Positions 1 through 9,400 of a stretch of 64,000 nucleotides of DNA are shown piece by piece; within the stretch, counting starts at the first letter, position 1; each line of letters starts with the position of its first letter. Both the position numbers and the translations under genes were made by a program. Location of the stretch: assembly GCF_001005725.1 (NCBI RefSeq), contig NZ_LBIC01000005.1, positions 422,001 through 486,000 of the forward strand, in the 5' to 3' direction. Source of the stretch: Sphingobium chungbukense. Its GTDB lineage: Bacteria; Pseudomonadota; Alphaproteobacteria; Sphingomonadales; Sphingomonadaceae. The notes beneath the pieces are model-generated. The model was not told the DNA's origin, did not search any database, and saw nothing but the letters and a program-made list of their open reading frames with translations.

Positions 1-634
1 CCGTGCGGATGATGCCGACGCCGCGACGGGTTTGCGGGCCTAAATCGCGTTCCAGCGTGGCGAGAGTATCGGCGTCCACCAGATCGGTCTTGTTGAGCAG
101 GACGAGGTCGGCGCAGGCGAGCTGGTCCTCGAACAGTTCCTCGATCGGGCTGTCATGGTCGAGCGTCGGATCTGCGGCGCGGGCGGCCGTCAGGGCGGCT
201 TCGTCATGGGCGAAACGGCCCGCCGCCAGCGCTTCGGCGTCGATCAGGGCGATCACGCCGTCGACCGTGGCGCGGGTCCGGATGTCGGGCCATTGGAACG
301 CCTTCACCAGCGGCTTGGGCAGCGCCAAGCCGGAGGTTTCGATGATGATGTGGTCGGGCGGCGTCGGGCGGTCGAGCAGGCGCTGCATGGTCGGCAGGAA
401 ATCGTCCGCAACGGTGCAGCAGATGCAGCCGTTCGCCAGTTCGATGATGTCCTCGTCCGGGCAGGCTTCGTCGCCGCAGCCCTGCACCAGTGCGCCGTCG
501 ACGCCGACGTCCCCGAATTCGTTGATGATGAGGGCGAGGCGGCGGCCGCCCGCATGTTCGATCAGGTGACGGATCAGCGTCGTCTTTCCGGCGCCGAGGA
601 AACCGGTGATGACGGTAGCGGGAACCTTGTTCAT
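1..634 (-). CDS. CobW/COG0523-family metal-chaperone GTPase, N-terminal part (runs off the left edge)
   Basis: The first 211 residues are visible and the C-terminal part lies outside the window. The protein opens with a Walker A loop (GFLGAGKTTL, residues about 10-19). It then shows the CxCC metal-binding motif within NGCICCTV and a GTPase specificity motif NKTD near the visible end. These three together define the COG0523 family (CobW, YjiA, ZNG1), GTP-dependent metal chaperones acting in the cytosol. The ATG overlaps the stop codon of the upstream permease as ATGA, so the two are probably translationally coupled. Because the unit follows a cobalamin riboswitch, the cargo is more likely cobalt than zinc, which is inference. 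The absent C-terminal domain prevents a finer subfamily call. Confidence 0.9.
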   Translation of the reverse strand, partial: MNKVPATVITGFLGAGKTTLIRHLIEHAGGRRLALIINEFGDVGVDGALVQGCGDEACPDEDIIELANGCICCTVADDFLPTMQRLLDRPTPPDHIIIETSGLALPKPLVKAFQWPDIRTRATVDGVIALIDAEALAAGRFAHDEAALTAARAADPTLDHDSPIEELFEDQLACADLVLLNKTDLVDADTLATLERDLGPQTRRGVGIIRT

Positions 635-1698
635 GCGGGATTTCCTTGGGGTTCGAGGGTGACTTCGATCTCGTCGAAGCCTTTCCAGCGGTAGATGATC
701 CAGCTTGCCAGCCAGCAGGCGGCGAACAGGCCGATGATGATGAAGCCGAGGCTGTTGAAATGTTCGCCAAGGTCGGCGGCAAGGGTCCAGATGCCGCCGG
801 TGAGGCCGAGCTTGTCGCCCAGCAGTGCGGCTGCCTCGATCCCGCCGATGAGGAGGGCGACCAGTGCCGAGACCAGGGTGATGGTGATGTTGTAATAGAG
901 TTTGCGGATCGGCTTCACGAACGCCCATTGATAGGCGCCCATCATCAGCGCCCCGTCCGCCGTGTCGATCAGCGCCATGCCCGCCGCGAAGAGCAGCGGG
1001 AAGATGAGGACGGTGGAGATGGAAAGGCCGCTCGCCGCCTGTCCCGCGGACAGGCCGAGAATGGCGACTTCGGTGGCCGTGTCGAAGCCGAGGCCGAAGA
1101 GAAAGCCGAGCGGGGCCATGTGCCAGCTTTGCCTCACCAGCCGGAAAAGCGGACGGAAGATGCGGGCGAGGAAGCCGCGATTGCCGAGGAGAATATCCAT
1201 GTCTTCATCGACATAGGCGCCACCATTGCGGACATGGTTGAAGGTCTTCAGAACCGATCTCAGGATGATCAGGTTCATCGCCGCGATGGTGAAGAGGAAG
1301 GTGGCGGACACGATCGTCGCGATGGTGCCGCCGATCGCGCCCACGGCCTCGACGCGGGTCAGCGCATTGGCGGCAATGGCGATCGCGACGGCGGCGATCA
1401 GGACGATGCCGCTATGGCCGATGGCGAACCAGAAGCCGACCGTCAGCGGGCGCTGGCCGTCCTGCATCAGCTTGCGGGTCACATTGTCGATGGCCGCGAT
1501 ATGATCGGCATCGACGGCATGGCGCAGGCCGAGGCTCCAGGCGAGAAGCGCTGTGCCCAGCATGACCGTGTTGCCGGCGAAGACGATGAAGGCCCAAAGC
1601 CAGGCGGCCAGATTCGCGGCGATCAGGGCGGCGAACATGCTCGTCGCGCGACCGCGTGTGAGGCGCGGCGGGACCAGCGCATTGGAAAAGAATGTCAT
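631..1698 (-). CDS. NiCoT-family (HoxN/NixA) cobalt/nickel permease
   Basis: This 355-residue inner-membrane protein is mostly hydrophobic, with about eight predicted helices. It carries the NiCoT signature RHAVDADHIAAIDNVTR (about residues 45-61), whose His and Asp residues bind the ion, and a second family motif, LGFLFGLGFDTATE, around the middle. NiCoT permeases take up Co2+ or Ni2+ with high affinity. The ATG at 1698 starts MTFFSNALV; an open frame extends further upstream to 2112 but would read through the riboswitch, so it is rejected as coding. The stop overlaps the CobW start. The upstream cobalamin riboswitch suggests cobalt as the physiological substrate and repression when B12 is sufficient. 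Confidence 0.93.
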   Translation of the reverse strand: MTFFSNALVPPRLTRGRATSMFAALIAANLAAWLWAFIVFAGNTVMLGTALLAWSLGLRHAVDADHIAAIDNVTRKLMQDGQRPLTVGFWFAIGHSGIVLIAAVAIAIAANALTRVEAVGAIGGTIATIVSATFLFTIAAMNLIILRSVLKTFNHVRNGGAYVDEDMDILLGNRGFLARIFRPLFRLVRQSWHMAPLGFLFGLGFDTATEVAILGLSAGQAASGLSISTVLIFPLLFAAGMALIDTADGALMMGAYQWAFVKPIRKLYYNITITLVSALVALLIGGIEAAALLGDKLGLTGGIWTLAADLGEHFNSLGFIIIGLFAACWLASWIIYRWKGFDEIEVTLEPQGNPA

Positions 1699-1734
1699 CG
1701 GGATCGATCCCCGTAGGCGTCGGCGAAACCGGAC

Positions 1735-1793
1735 GGGAGCTGCCTTCATGCCGGGCGGACGCGCTTGCACCCGGCATGCGGACAGCAGCTCCC
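1735..1793 (-). promoter_or_regulatory. Long stem-loop between the B12 riboswitch and the permease start
   Basis: Two nested perfect stems are visible: GGGAGCTGC (1735-1743) with GCAGCTCCC (1785-1793), and CATGCCGGG (1747-1755) with CCCGGCATG (1770-1778). The structure lies about 75 nt downstream of the B12 box and 37 nt upstream of the permease ATG. There is no U-run after it on the minus strand, so it is not a classical intrinsic terminator. It could be part of the riboswitch expression platform or a Rho-related element. Confidence 0.5.
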
Positions 1794-1867
1794 GCTGCGT
1801 GAAGCGTCGCTCAGACGGAGTACCGTGCCGCGGCCATCCCCTGGACCAAGGCAAGAGCGACCAGACG

Positions 1868-2068
1868 CAGGCAGGTTTCCTGGCTCGCGGGTCATCGCTT
1901 GACACATGGCCTTCCCAGGCCTCGCAGGATTTAGCGTCCGGCCCAGTGGCTGATCCTCTGGCATTTTCAGAGAATCGATATGCGTCTCGCTCGCCGCTTA
2001 CAGTTGCAGGGACAGCCGCGGATTCATCACCGCATTCCCTATTAAGTCCCCTCGCGGGGACACCGGCG
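1868..2068 (-). promoter_or_regulatory. Cobalamin (AdoCbl) riboswitch
   Basis: Read on the minus strand, the leader has the hallmarks of a cobalamin riboswitch. A paired 5' segment containing GGTGTCCCCGCGAGGGGAC is followed by GGGAATGCGGTG, then by a core reading GCTGTCCCTGCAACTGTAAGCGG in short blocks. After a CAGCCACTGGGCC segment comes the B12 box AGCCAGGAAACCTGC (1871-1885). In known examples AdoCbl binding represses the downstream gene, here the NiCoT permease and CobW GTPase. The outer boundaries are approximate. Confidence 0.92.
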
Positions 2069-2303
2069 CGATCAGTGAAAGCCGGCCGAAGCCAACCTTC
2101 GCCCGACTGCATAAAGGCTGATGCGCAGGATGGGAAGGGGGTGCCGGCATCGGGCCGAGGTGCCGGATGCGCGGCGGGTGACGCTGACGGTGGAAATGCA
2201 AGGGATGCGGACCGGCGGCGCGCTGGAGAAGGCGCGGGGCGGACCGGCCGGGAGCGCGCCGCGTCAAAACGGACGCAGCCGCGCGCTCTGCTTCCTTGTT
2301 ATC

Positions 2304-2338
2304 GCATCATGCGCAAAACCGGATTGCGCGCACGATGC
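2304..2338 (-). repeat. Palindromic intergenic repeat, short copy
   Basis: GCATCATGCGCAAAACC at the left end mirrors GCGCACGATGC at the right. The reverse complement resembles the longer copy at 3704-3748, sharing GCATCGTGCGC, CCGG.TTTGCGC and GATGC blocks. It lies in a gene-free stretch (2069-2383) upstream of the riboswitch that otherwise shows no coding signal. The riboswitch operon promoter is expected in that stretch, but I could not place it. Confidence 0.5.
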
Positions 2339-2383
2339 TCCAGATTGGGATACGGCCTTCGAAGGCGCGTGATATTGACTCGT

Positions 2384-2626
2384 TCAATGCATCTCCGCCT
2401 TCAGCCGGTCGACCAGTTTTTCGATCTCCCAGGGTTCCAGCACCCAGGTCCGGGTCTTGCGGCCTTCGCGGTGGACGGGTTGGGTCAGCAGGACACGCGC
2501 CTGCTCCTTGGCATGGGGCTTGAAGATGGCGAAATGCTGGGCGCAATCGCGGATCGTGCCGATGATCGGCGCCTTGCCGTCAAGGTCGATCATGGTGGCG
2601 GGCTGGTCCCAGGGGATGTTGAGCAT
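2384..2626 (-). CDS. Small conserved-looking hypothetical protein (80 aa)
   Basis: This 80-residue soluble protein begins MLNIPWDQPATMIDLDGKAP and ends in a charged helix (WEIEKLVDRLKAEMH). It has no signal peptide or membrane segment and a single cysteine. I do not recognise the family. The ATG at 2626 lies 22 nt downstream of the stop of the formylglycine-generating enzyme on the same strand, so both are probably co-transcribed and the small protein may assist or accompany that enzyme. The function is unknown. It is called real because of its position, the compact start and a composition typical of a folded protein rather than a high-GC shadow frame. Confidence 0.6.
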   Translation of the reverse strand: MLNIPWDQPATMIDLDGKAPIIGTIRDCAQHFAIFKPHAKEQARVLLTQPVHREGRKTRTWVLEPWEIEKLVDRLKAEMH

Positions 2627-2648
2627 GCAATATTCCTGTTGTTGAAAG

Positions 2649-3605
2649 TCAGCGACCCGGTTCGCGAATGATGCAGCGGAACCCGATATGGCTGGTCGAA
2701 CTGTCCACCGCCTGCGGATGGCGGGCGGCGGGGCGGTAGCGCTGGCAATAGCTTGGCGCGCAGAGATGGGAACCGCCCTTGAGCACTTTTCGCGGCATGG
2801 GCACATGGGGATTGGCGGGGTCCAGGCTTTCGCGCTTCGTACCCCCGCGCGGATTGGCGGGAACGCAGCAACTGCCCTTCGCCTTGCGCTCTGCCCTGGG
2901 CTGGGCATACCAGTCGGTCGTCCATTCCCAGACATTGCCGATCATGTCGTAGAGGTCATAGCCATTGGGCGCATAGGTCCGGACCGGCGAAGTCCGTTCA
3001 TAGCCGTCCTCCAGCAAATTGCTGTACGGAAACAGACCCTGCCAGTAATTGGCGAGCATGGCACCACGAGGCGCCAGTTCATCGCCCCAGGCATAGTCCG
3101 CGCCGTCCAGGCCGCCGCGCGCGGCGAATTCCCATTCCGCCTCGGTCGGCAGCGTCTTGCCCGCCCATTTGGCATAGGCCTCCGCATCCTGGAACACGAT
3201 ATGGACCACGGGATGATCCCATAGCGCATCGAGATCGCTGTCGGGTCCATGGGGATGACGCCAGTCGGTGCCGAAGCTGAAATGCCACCATTGGCTGAAG
3301 TCGTGGAGGTCGACGGGCATCGCCGTCCGCTGGAACAGCAGCGATCCGGCCCGCGCCATTTCGGGCGGCATGCCCGGATAATCCTTCGGGTCGGGCGCGA
3401 TCTCGGCAAAGGTGCGATAGCCGGTGGCCTCGACGAATTCCGCGAACTGGCGGTTGGTGACGGGCGTTTCGTCGATCCAGAAGCTGTCCACGCGGACCTG
3501 CCGGACCGGAGCTTCTTCCGGATAGAAGCGGTCGGAGCCCATGGCGAAGGCACCGCCTTCGATAAAGCGCATATCCTGCGTGATGCTGGTCCCGGTGTCG
3601 ATCAT
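2649..3605 (-). CDS. Formylglycine-generating enzyme (sulfatase-modifying factor family)
   Basis: This 318-residue protein has the FGE-sulfatase fold throughout: MRFIEGGAFAMGSD near the N-terminus, then DETPVTNRQFAEFV, LPTEAEWEFAARGG, GNVWEWTTDWY and KGGSHLC...GFRC at the end. The two active-site cysteines of true FGE are present as C282 and C287 in the motif CAPSYCQRYR, so it should oxidise a sulfatase CxPxR cysteine to formylglycine. The wider family includes members lacking the pair, such as EgtB. No signal peptide is visible, so it acts in the cytosol. No type I sulfatase is in the window, so the client is elsewhere or is another protein. The start at 3605 has no good ribosome-binding site and a few N-terminal residues are uncertain. 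Confidence 0.9.
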   Translation of the reverse strand: MIDTGTSITQDMRFIEGGAFAMGSDRFYPEEAPVRQVRVDSFWIDETPVTNRQFAEFVEATGYRTFAEIAPDPKDYPGMPPEMARAGSLLFQRTAMPVDLHDFSQWWHFSFGTDWRHPHGPDSDLDALWDHPVVHIVFQDAEAYAKWAGKTLPTEAEWEFAARGGLDGADYAWGDELAPRGAMLANYWQGLFPYSNLLEDGYERTSPVRTYAPNGYDLYDMIGNVWEWTTDWYAQPRAERKAKGSCCVPANPRGGTKRESLDPANPHVPMPRKVLKGGSHLCAPSYCQRYRPAARHPQAVDSSTSHIGFRCIIREPGR

Positions 3606-3703
3606 CGGGCGACCATAGCGGCGGATCGGCCGGGTGTATCGGGCAAAAATAGGACGCCGGAAGCGGCAAGGCTCCCGGCGTCCTCATGGGCTGAGCGTCT
3701 AGA

Positions 3704-3748
3704 GCATCGTGCGCAAAAGTGGGAACCGGCTTTGCGCTTAAACGATGC
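3704..3748. repeat. Palindromic intergenic repeat, full copy
   Basis: The outer arms GCATCGT (3704-3710) and ACGATGC (3742-3748) pair. The inner arms GCGCAAA (3711-3717) and TTTGCGC (3731-3737) also pair around a GTGGGAACCGG loop. It lies between the FGE gene and a TonB receptor gene in the 195-nt stretch 3606-3800. Elements of this appearance are common in sphingomonad and rhizobial genomes. A degenerate copy lies at 2304-2338. Confidence 0.65.
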
Positions 3749-3762
3749 GACAACAAAAACTT

Positions 3763-3802
3763 AGAGCGCGCGACTTGGGTATGATCTAACGCAGCGCGCT
3801 CT
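3763..3802 (-). terminator. Stem-loop at the 3' end of the TonB receptor gene
   Basis: AGAGCGCG (3763-3770) pairs with CGCGCTCT (3795-3802) around a 24-nt loop, and the right arm overlaps the receptor stop codon. There is no clear U-tract on the minus strand, so the terminator function is tentative. Confidence 0.35.
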
Positions 3803-6230
3803 AGAAATCCTTGCGGACGGTCACGCCGATCTTGCGCGGGGTGCCGATATTATAGCCGAGCCGTCCCCGGCCGCCCCGTTCGCGGTCCAGCGAATAGAGC
3901 GCGTTTTCGTCGAACAGATTGTTGACGTAGAGCGTGACCGACAGGCCGCTGTCCCAGCTTACGCCCGTCGACAGGTTGACCAGATTATAGGCGCCAAGCT
4001 TGTAGGAGCCGAAGTTGAAGGCGCCGGTGCCATAGGCTCCGGTGGCCGGGTCATAATAGATGGAGTTGGGGAAGCTGCCCGAGCCTGGTTCCTGATCGGC
4101 AAGCTGGGTATAGCGATCACCCACATGCTGGAAGCTGGCGGTGAAGGACCAGTCGGTTTCCGCAGCGACCTCCATCGTATAGGTCGCCGCAGCCGCCATC
4201 TGGAATTTCGGCACGGTAGGCAGGCGGTTGCCCTTGCGGATGCCCGCGACGATCGCGCCGCCCGCGTCGGTGACGTTGCTGTCGATCTTCGAGTCGATAT
4301 AGCTGCCGCTGAGCGACAGGTCGAGATTGGGGGAGAGGCGGGCGCTCAGTTCCGCTTCCAGGCCTGTCGTATGCGCCTTGGGTACGTTGAAGAGAACGCG
4401 GGATGAGCAACTGCCCGCATCCGCCGTGACCTGGAGGTTCTTGATTTCGTTGTGGAAGACCGCGGCATTCAAGGTGATGCCGCTGCCCGACGCCTTGACC
4501 CCGGCCTCATAGTTCCACAGCGTCTCGTCGTCGAAAGTCGGGCGGTTGCCGTAAGTGGCCGCGTCCGGCCCGGTCGCGCCGCCGTTGCAGAGCGGCAGGT
4601 TCAACGGATCGTTGACACCACCCAGGCGGAAGCCCTTTGACGCCTGGACGTTGAAGGTCAGGTCGCGATTGGCCTCATAGCTGGCGATGAAGCGCGGGGA
4701 GAAGCCGGTCGATCCGGTCTTGTCCCCCACCCGGTTGTCCCCATTGGAGAAAACGCCGCCGGTTTTGAAGTCACGCTCTTCCTTGAAGTCGTAATAGCGG
4801 CCGCCGGCGGTCAGCTTGAACTGGCCGATCTTGTAGCTTGCCTCGCCAAAGGCCGCATATTGTTTGATGATATAGGGGATGTCGGCGTTATAGGGCGAGT
4901 TGAGCGGGAAGCCGTTGGCCGCTCCGGCCGACGTTCCAGCGCCCAGCGCCGCGTCGACGATGGCATCATAGCCTGGTGTTGGCAGACGCTGCTCATATGT
5001 GCGGTCGACATGGCTGTAGAAGCCGCCCAAGACCCATTGGAGCGGTCCGTTGCCGGTCGAGGCGAGGCGCAATTCCTGCGTCCATTGCTTGAGCTTGGTC
5101 GTATCGCGCAGATTTGACGGCAGGTTGGCGAGCGCGGGCGCTGCACCCAGCGACAATATGAAGGGCGTGACCGACACCGATCCGGTCAGGGCAGAGGCAT
5201 CGCGGCTGACCAGAATGTCGCGGTGGATGTAGGTGGTGATCGAGGTCAGCGCGACGTCGGAGCCGATATCGATATTCGCCGTGAAATCCGCCAAGGTCGT
5301 CTTGTCGCGGAATTCCTCGCGCAGCTTCAGATATTGGGTGCGTTCGGGCAGGATATCGAGCGGGCTGATCAACTTGTTATAATAAAGGTGATAGCTGTCT
5401 TCCCGGTTGAAGCCGTTGGTCCTGATATCCTGATAGATGATGCGCGGGGTCAGCTTGATGCCCGGCGCGGGTTCCCAGAGCAGGCTGAGGCGCCCGCCAT
5501 AACGGCGGCCGTCATTGATATTCTTGCCCGCGGCGGGGCCGATGGCATCGATGAAGCCGGCATAATGCTCGCCATAGCCCACGGCGCGGATCGCTGCCGT
5601 CTCGCCCAGCGGCAGGTTGATCGCGCCCTTGCCCGAATAGCCGACATCGCCGCCCTTGAGGACGTTGACGCCGCCCTCCACCGTGCCTTCGGTCTGGCCG
5701 AGCTTGGGCTGTTTGGTGATGTAGCGCACGGTGCCGCCTTCGGAACCCGATCCGAAAAGCGTGCCCTGCGGCCCGCGCAGCGTTTCCACGCGGTCAAGGT
5801 CGAACAGGTCGAAATCGGGCGTGAACAGCGACATGGAGATGACGGATTCGTCGAGATAGACGCCGACCTGTTCCTTGACGCCCGGCTGGTCGCGCACGAC
5901 CTGGCCCGCCGACACGCCGCGCACGGACACCTGGCTTTGGCCCGGCCCCAGATTCTGGACGGTCAGGCCGGCGACGCTGCGCGAGACATCCTCGATCGAG
6001 GTGGCGCCCATGCGCTGCATCGCCTCGGCGGTCTGCGCGTTGATAGAGAAGGGAACGTTCTGGATGGATTCATTGCGCTTCGTCGCGGTGACGATGATCT
6101 CGTTGCCGGACCAGTCGGAGCCGGCACCCGTTTGTTGGGCAAGGGCGCCGGTGGATATCGCCGTCATTGCCAGAACAAGGCATGAAGCGGACAGGCGATA
6201 GACGGAATTCTTGCGTGGAAATTGCTTCAT
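3801..6230 (-). CDS. TonB-dependent outer-membrane receptor
   Basis: This 809-residue protein has a Sec signal peptide ending around ALAQQ (residue 32), a TonB-box-like stretch EIIVTATKR and a plug domain with VETLRGPQGTLFGSGSEGG. A 22-strand-type barrel follows, ending in the aromatic residue F (VRKDF) needed for outer-membrane insertion. The family imports siderophores, vitamin B12, sugars and aromatic or xenobiotic compounds at TonB expense. In sphingomonads, receptors of this length often import non-iron substrates. It is transcribed alone on the minus strand, divergently from the CHAT operon across a 225-bp AT-rich gap. Nothing nearby fixes its substrate. Confidence 0.93.
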   Translation of the reverse strand: MKQFPRKNSVYRLSASCLVLAMTAISTGALAQQTGAGSDWSGNEIIVTATKRNESIQNVPFSINAQTAEAMQRMGATSIEDVSRSVAGLTVQNLGPGQSQVSVRGVSAGQVVRDQPGVKEQVGVYLDESVISMSLFTPDFDLFDLDRVETLRGPQGTLFGSGSEGGTVRYITKQPKLGQTEGTVEGGVNVLKGGDVGYSGKGAINLPLGETAAIRAVGYGEHYAGFIDAIGPAAGKNINDGRRYGGRLSLLWEPAPGIKLTPRIIYQDIRTNGFNREDSYHLYYNKLISPLDILPERTQYLKLREEFRDKTTLADFTANIDIGSDVALTSITTYIHRDILVSRDASALTGSVSVTPFILSLGAAPALANLPSNLRDTTKLKQWTQELRLASTGNGPLQWVLGGFYSHVDRTYEQRLPTPGYDAIVDAALGAGTSAGAANGFPLNSPYNADIPYIIKQYAAFGEASYKIGQFKLTAGGRYYDFKEERDFKTGGVFSNGDNRVGDKTGSTGFSPRFIASYEANRDLTFNVQASKGFRLGGVNDPLNLPLCNGGATGPDAATYGNRPTFDDETLWNYEAGVKASGSGITLNAAVFHNEIKNLQVTADAGSCSSRVLFNVPKAHTTGLEAELSARLSPNLDLSLSGSYIDSKIDSNVTDAGGAIVAGIRKGNRLPTVPKFQMAAAATYTMEVAAETDWSFTASFQHVGDRYTQLADQEPGSGSFPNSIYYDPATGAYGTGAFNFGSYKLGAYNLVNLSTGVSWDSGLSVTLYVNNLFDENALYSLDRERGGRGRLGYNIGTPRKIGVTVRKDF

Positions 6231-6455
6231 TGCATCCTCCCTTTAGTGAACATCCTGTTATTTTTATTCCAAAGTGATCGGCATTTATCTTCCATTGCCG
6301 ATGAATATTCACTCGTTGCTAATCTAAATCAGCTCTTTTGCACGTTGCAATGAAAATTGCGCGATGGAGATCGAATCTTACCAAACTGTCACTTCCTTGC
6401 CGCACCTTCCTCTCAGGCCGCCATTTCATCTTGCGACGCACCATGGGGCAGGGTT

Positions 6456-9400
6456 ATGACGGCCACGACGATGCTAAGGGGGGTTTTGCAAGGACTGATC
6501 CTGCAAGGCCGAGGGGATAAGCCTTTGAGCGCTGTGGGGAAGATCATTTGCGGGCTGGCCGCTACGGGCGTCCTGAGCCTGTCGGTTGGGGTGCGGGCGC
6601 AGGCGAGCGATCCGTTGTTGCAGGACAGTTTCCGTGTCGGCAGCGAAGGCGGGGCGCTATGTCAGGCACAGAGCGCGACAGGCGATCCGGCGGCGCGGAC
6701 CATGTTCGATCGCGCCTGGACGCTGGTATGCCGCGACGCGGCGCGCCCGGTTGGACAGGTCTATGCGCTGAGGCAGGGATCGGCCGATCCGGATACGGGA
6801 CTGCTGGATCGGCTCAATGCTTCCCGCAAGGTGGCGGTGGAATGCAGCGCGGCCGGCAGCGCCACCTTGCCGCAGATCGGCGCGGCATTGATCCGCAACT
6901 GCACCGGGTCGCTCGGCGCCTATCGCATCGTCACGGTGAAGCGGGGCAAGACGCTTTATGCCGTGCAAGGCTATGCCGCCTATGCCAGCGCGCTCGACCT
7001 GGGATTGCGATCCGTCATGGCGGGGCGGATCGTGCCGGGAAAGGTCGATATCGCCACGGTCGGCAACAACGACACCGGTTTCGCGCGATTGCAGGCGGCG
7101 ACACTCGATCCGCAGATCGTGATGGCAGAGGGCTACAGGCGGAACGCCTCAGGCAACTATGCCGAGGCGGCGGAATTTTTCGACAGCCTGACCGACCGTC
7201 TGGCGCGCGACCCCGATGCCCATCGGCTGACTCCGGCGGAACGAACCAACCGGGCGCATGAATATCTGGTCAATCGCGGGTTGCAATTGTCCAATCTGGG
7301 GCTGTTCGATCAGGCCGATGCCGCCTTTGCCAAGGCCCGTGCCGTGGCGACGGGCGATGCTGTCCAGTTGAGGCTGCGCCGGAATTTCGAGGCGATGCAC
7401 CATATCAACCAGCGGGATCTGCAAGGCGCATTGGCGATATTGGATCGTCCGCTGACAGGCAGCGGCAATGGGCTGGAGCAAGGCGACGAGGTCGTCACGC
7501 TGACGCCGGAAGTCGCGGCGGAGATGAGCAGCGGCGTATCGCAGGCGCGGGCGCTGGGCGTGCGGCAGGATACGGTGCTGACGCCGGTCGAGCGGGCAGC
7601 GATCATCGATGCGCAGGCGCAGCAGTTGCGCGGCACGATCCTGCGCCTGTCGGGACAGCCGGGGCCTGCGCGCGAGGTGCTGGGCAAGGCATTGGCGAGC
7701 GCGGTGGCGATCCGCGACGGGCGCGTGACATCGATCACCCGGCTGCGGGCGCAATTGCTGGGCGAGATCGGGCTGACGTTCGAGGCGGAAGGGAATTTCG
7801 GACAGGCGGAGAGCCAACTCGACCAGTCGGTTGCCCTGCTGGGCGCGCAATATCCCGAGACGGTGGCGCTGAACGGAGCGCGGGCGCGGTTGGGCGCATT
7901 CCTTGTGCGGCGGGGACGCAGCGAGGATGCGTTGCAGGTCTATCGCGGCATCATGGCCTCGGCCCTGGGCAATCGCGCGACGCTGACCGGCATGGCGAAC
8001 CAGTTGCAGCCCTATTTCGCACTGCTGGCGCGGGACATCCCGCAGCGGCCGGAACTGGCGGCCGACCTCTTCACGGCATCCCAGATGCTGGTGCGGCCGG
8101 GCGCCGCCGATACGTTGGAGCAACTCAGTCGCGAACTGTCCGCGGGAGACGGCGAGGCGGCGCGACTGTTCCGCCAGTCGGTTTCCCTGTCGCGCGATAT
8201 CGAACGCGGACGGATCGCGCTGGCGCAACTGCGGCAGGCGGCCGAGACGGATGCGACGCTGGGGCAGCAGGTCGCGCAAGCGCAGGCGGAAGTCGATCAG
8301 CTCGCCACCGATCAGGCGAATACGCTGGCGGCGCTGGCGGCCTATCCGCAATATCGGGCGGTCAGTCCGCAAGTGCTGACGCTGGCGGAGATGCAGGCGA
8401 CGCTGAAGCCTGGCGAAGGCTATTTCAAATTGGCGCAACTGGGTGACGCACTCTATGCGCTGTGGATCGACGGCGCTGGCGCGACCGGCTACCGGCTGGC
8501 GGCCGGCGCTGGCGACGTGGCGCAGAAGGTGGCGGCGCTGCGCGAGACGATTTCCATCGACGTGAACGGCGCGCAGACCACCTATGCGCTGGACGTGCCG
8601 ATGGCGCGCAGCCTCTATCTCGATCTTTTCGGGCCGGTGGAACCGCGGCTGGCAGCGGTGCGGCACCTGATCTTCGAGCCGGACGGCGCCATGTTGCAAC
8701 TGCCGGTCAACCTGCTGATCGCCGGGCAAAAGGGCGTCGATGCCTATCAGGCACGGGTCGCACAGGGCGGCGACGAGTTCGATTTTCGCGGGATCGAATG
8801 GCTGGGGCGCGACCATGCGGTGAGCACGGCCCTCTCGGCGCGCGCCTTCCGCGACGCGCGGGCGGCAGCGCCGTCCAACGCGGCGCAGAGCTATATCGGT
8901 TTCGGGGACAATGCGCCGCTCGCGGGGCCCAGGCTGACGGCATCGACCCGTGGCGTGCTGGCGGACGCTGGTGCGGACGATTGCGGCTGGTCGCCCATGC
9001 AGTGGAACCGGCCGATACCGGCGACCGAATTGCGGGAAGCGGCGCAGGCGATCGGCGGGCAGGGCAGCGAACTGGTGACCGGTGCGGCCTTCACCGACGA
9101 AGCCGTCACGGGGCGGCGCGATCTCGACAGTTTCCGTATCCTGCATTTCGCCACCCACGGGCTGGTGACGCCGCCGCATCCGGGCTGCCCGGCCCGGCCC
9201 GCGCTGCTCACAAGCTTTGCTTCGGACAAGGCTTCGGATGGGCTGTTGCAGTTCGGCGAGATTTTCGACCTGCGGTTGAATGCCGATCTGGTCGTGCTGT
9301 CGGCTTGCGATACGGCGGGCGCGGCGGGCGTGGAGACGACGCGTGCGGCGGGCCTTTCGGGCGGCGGCGGGGCACTGGACGGGCTGGTGCGTGCCTTCAT

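Noticed and set aside
1746..2267. Open frames across the riboswitch, including a longer start for the permease at 2112
   Set aside because: The stretch matches the cobalamin riboswitch core and its stems rather than protein.
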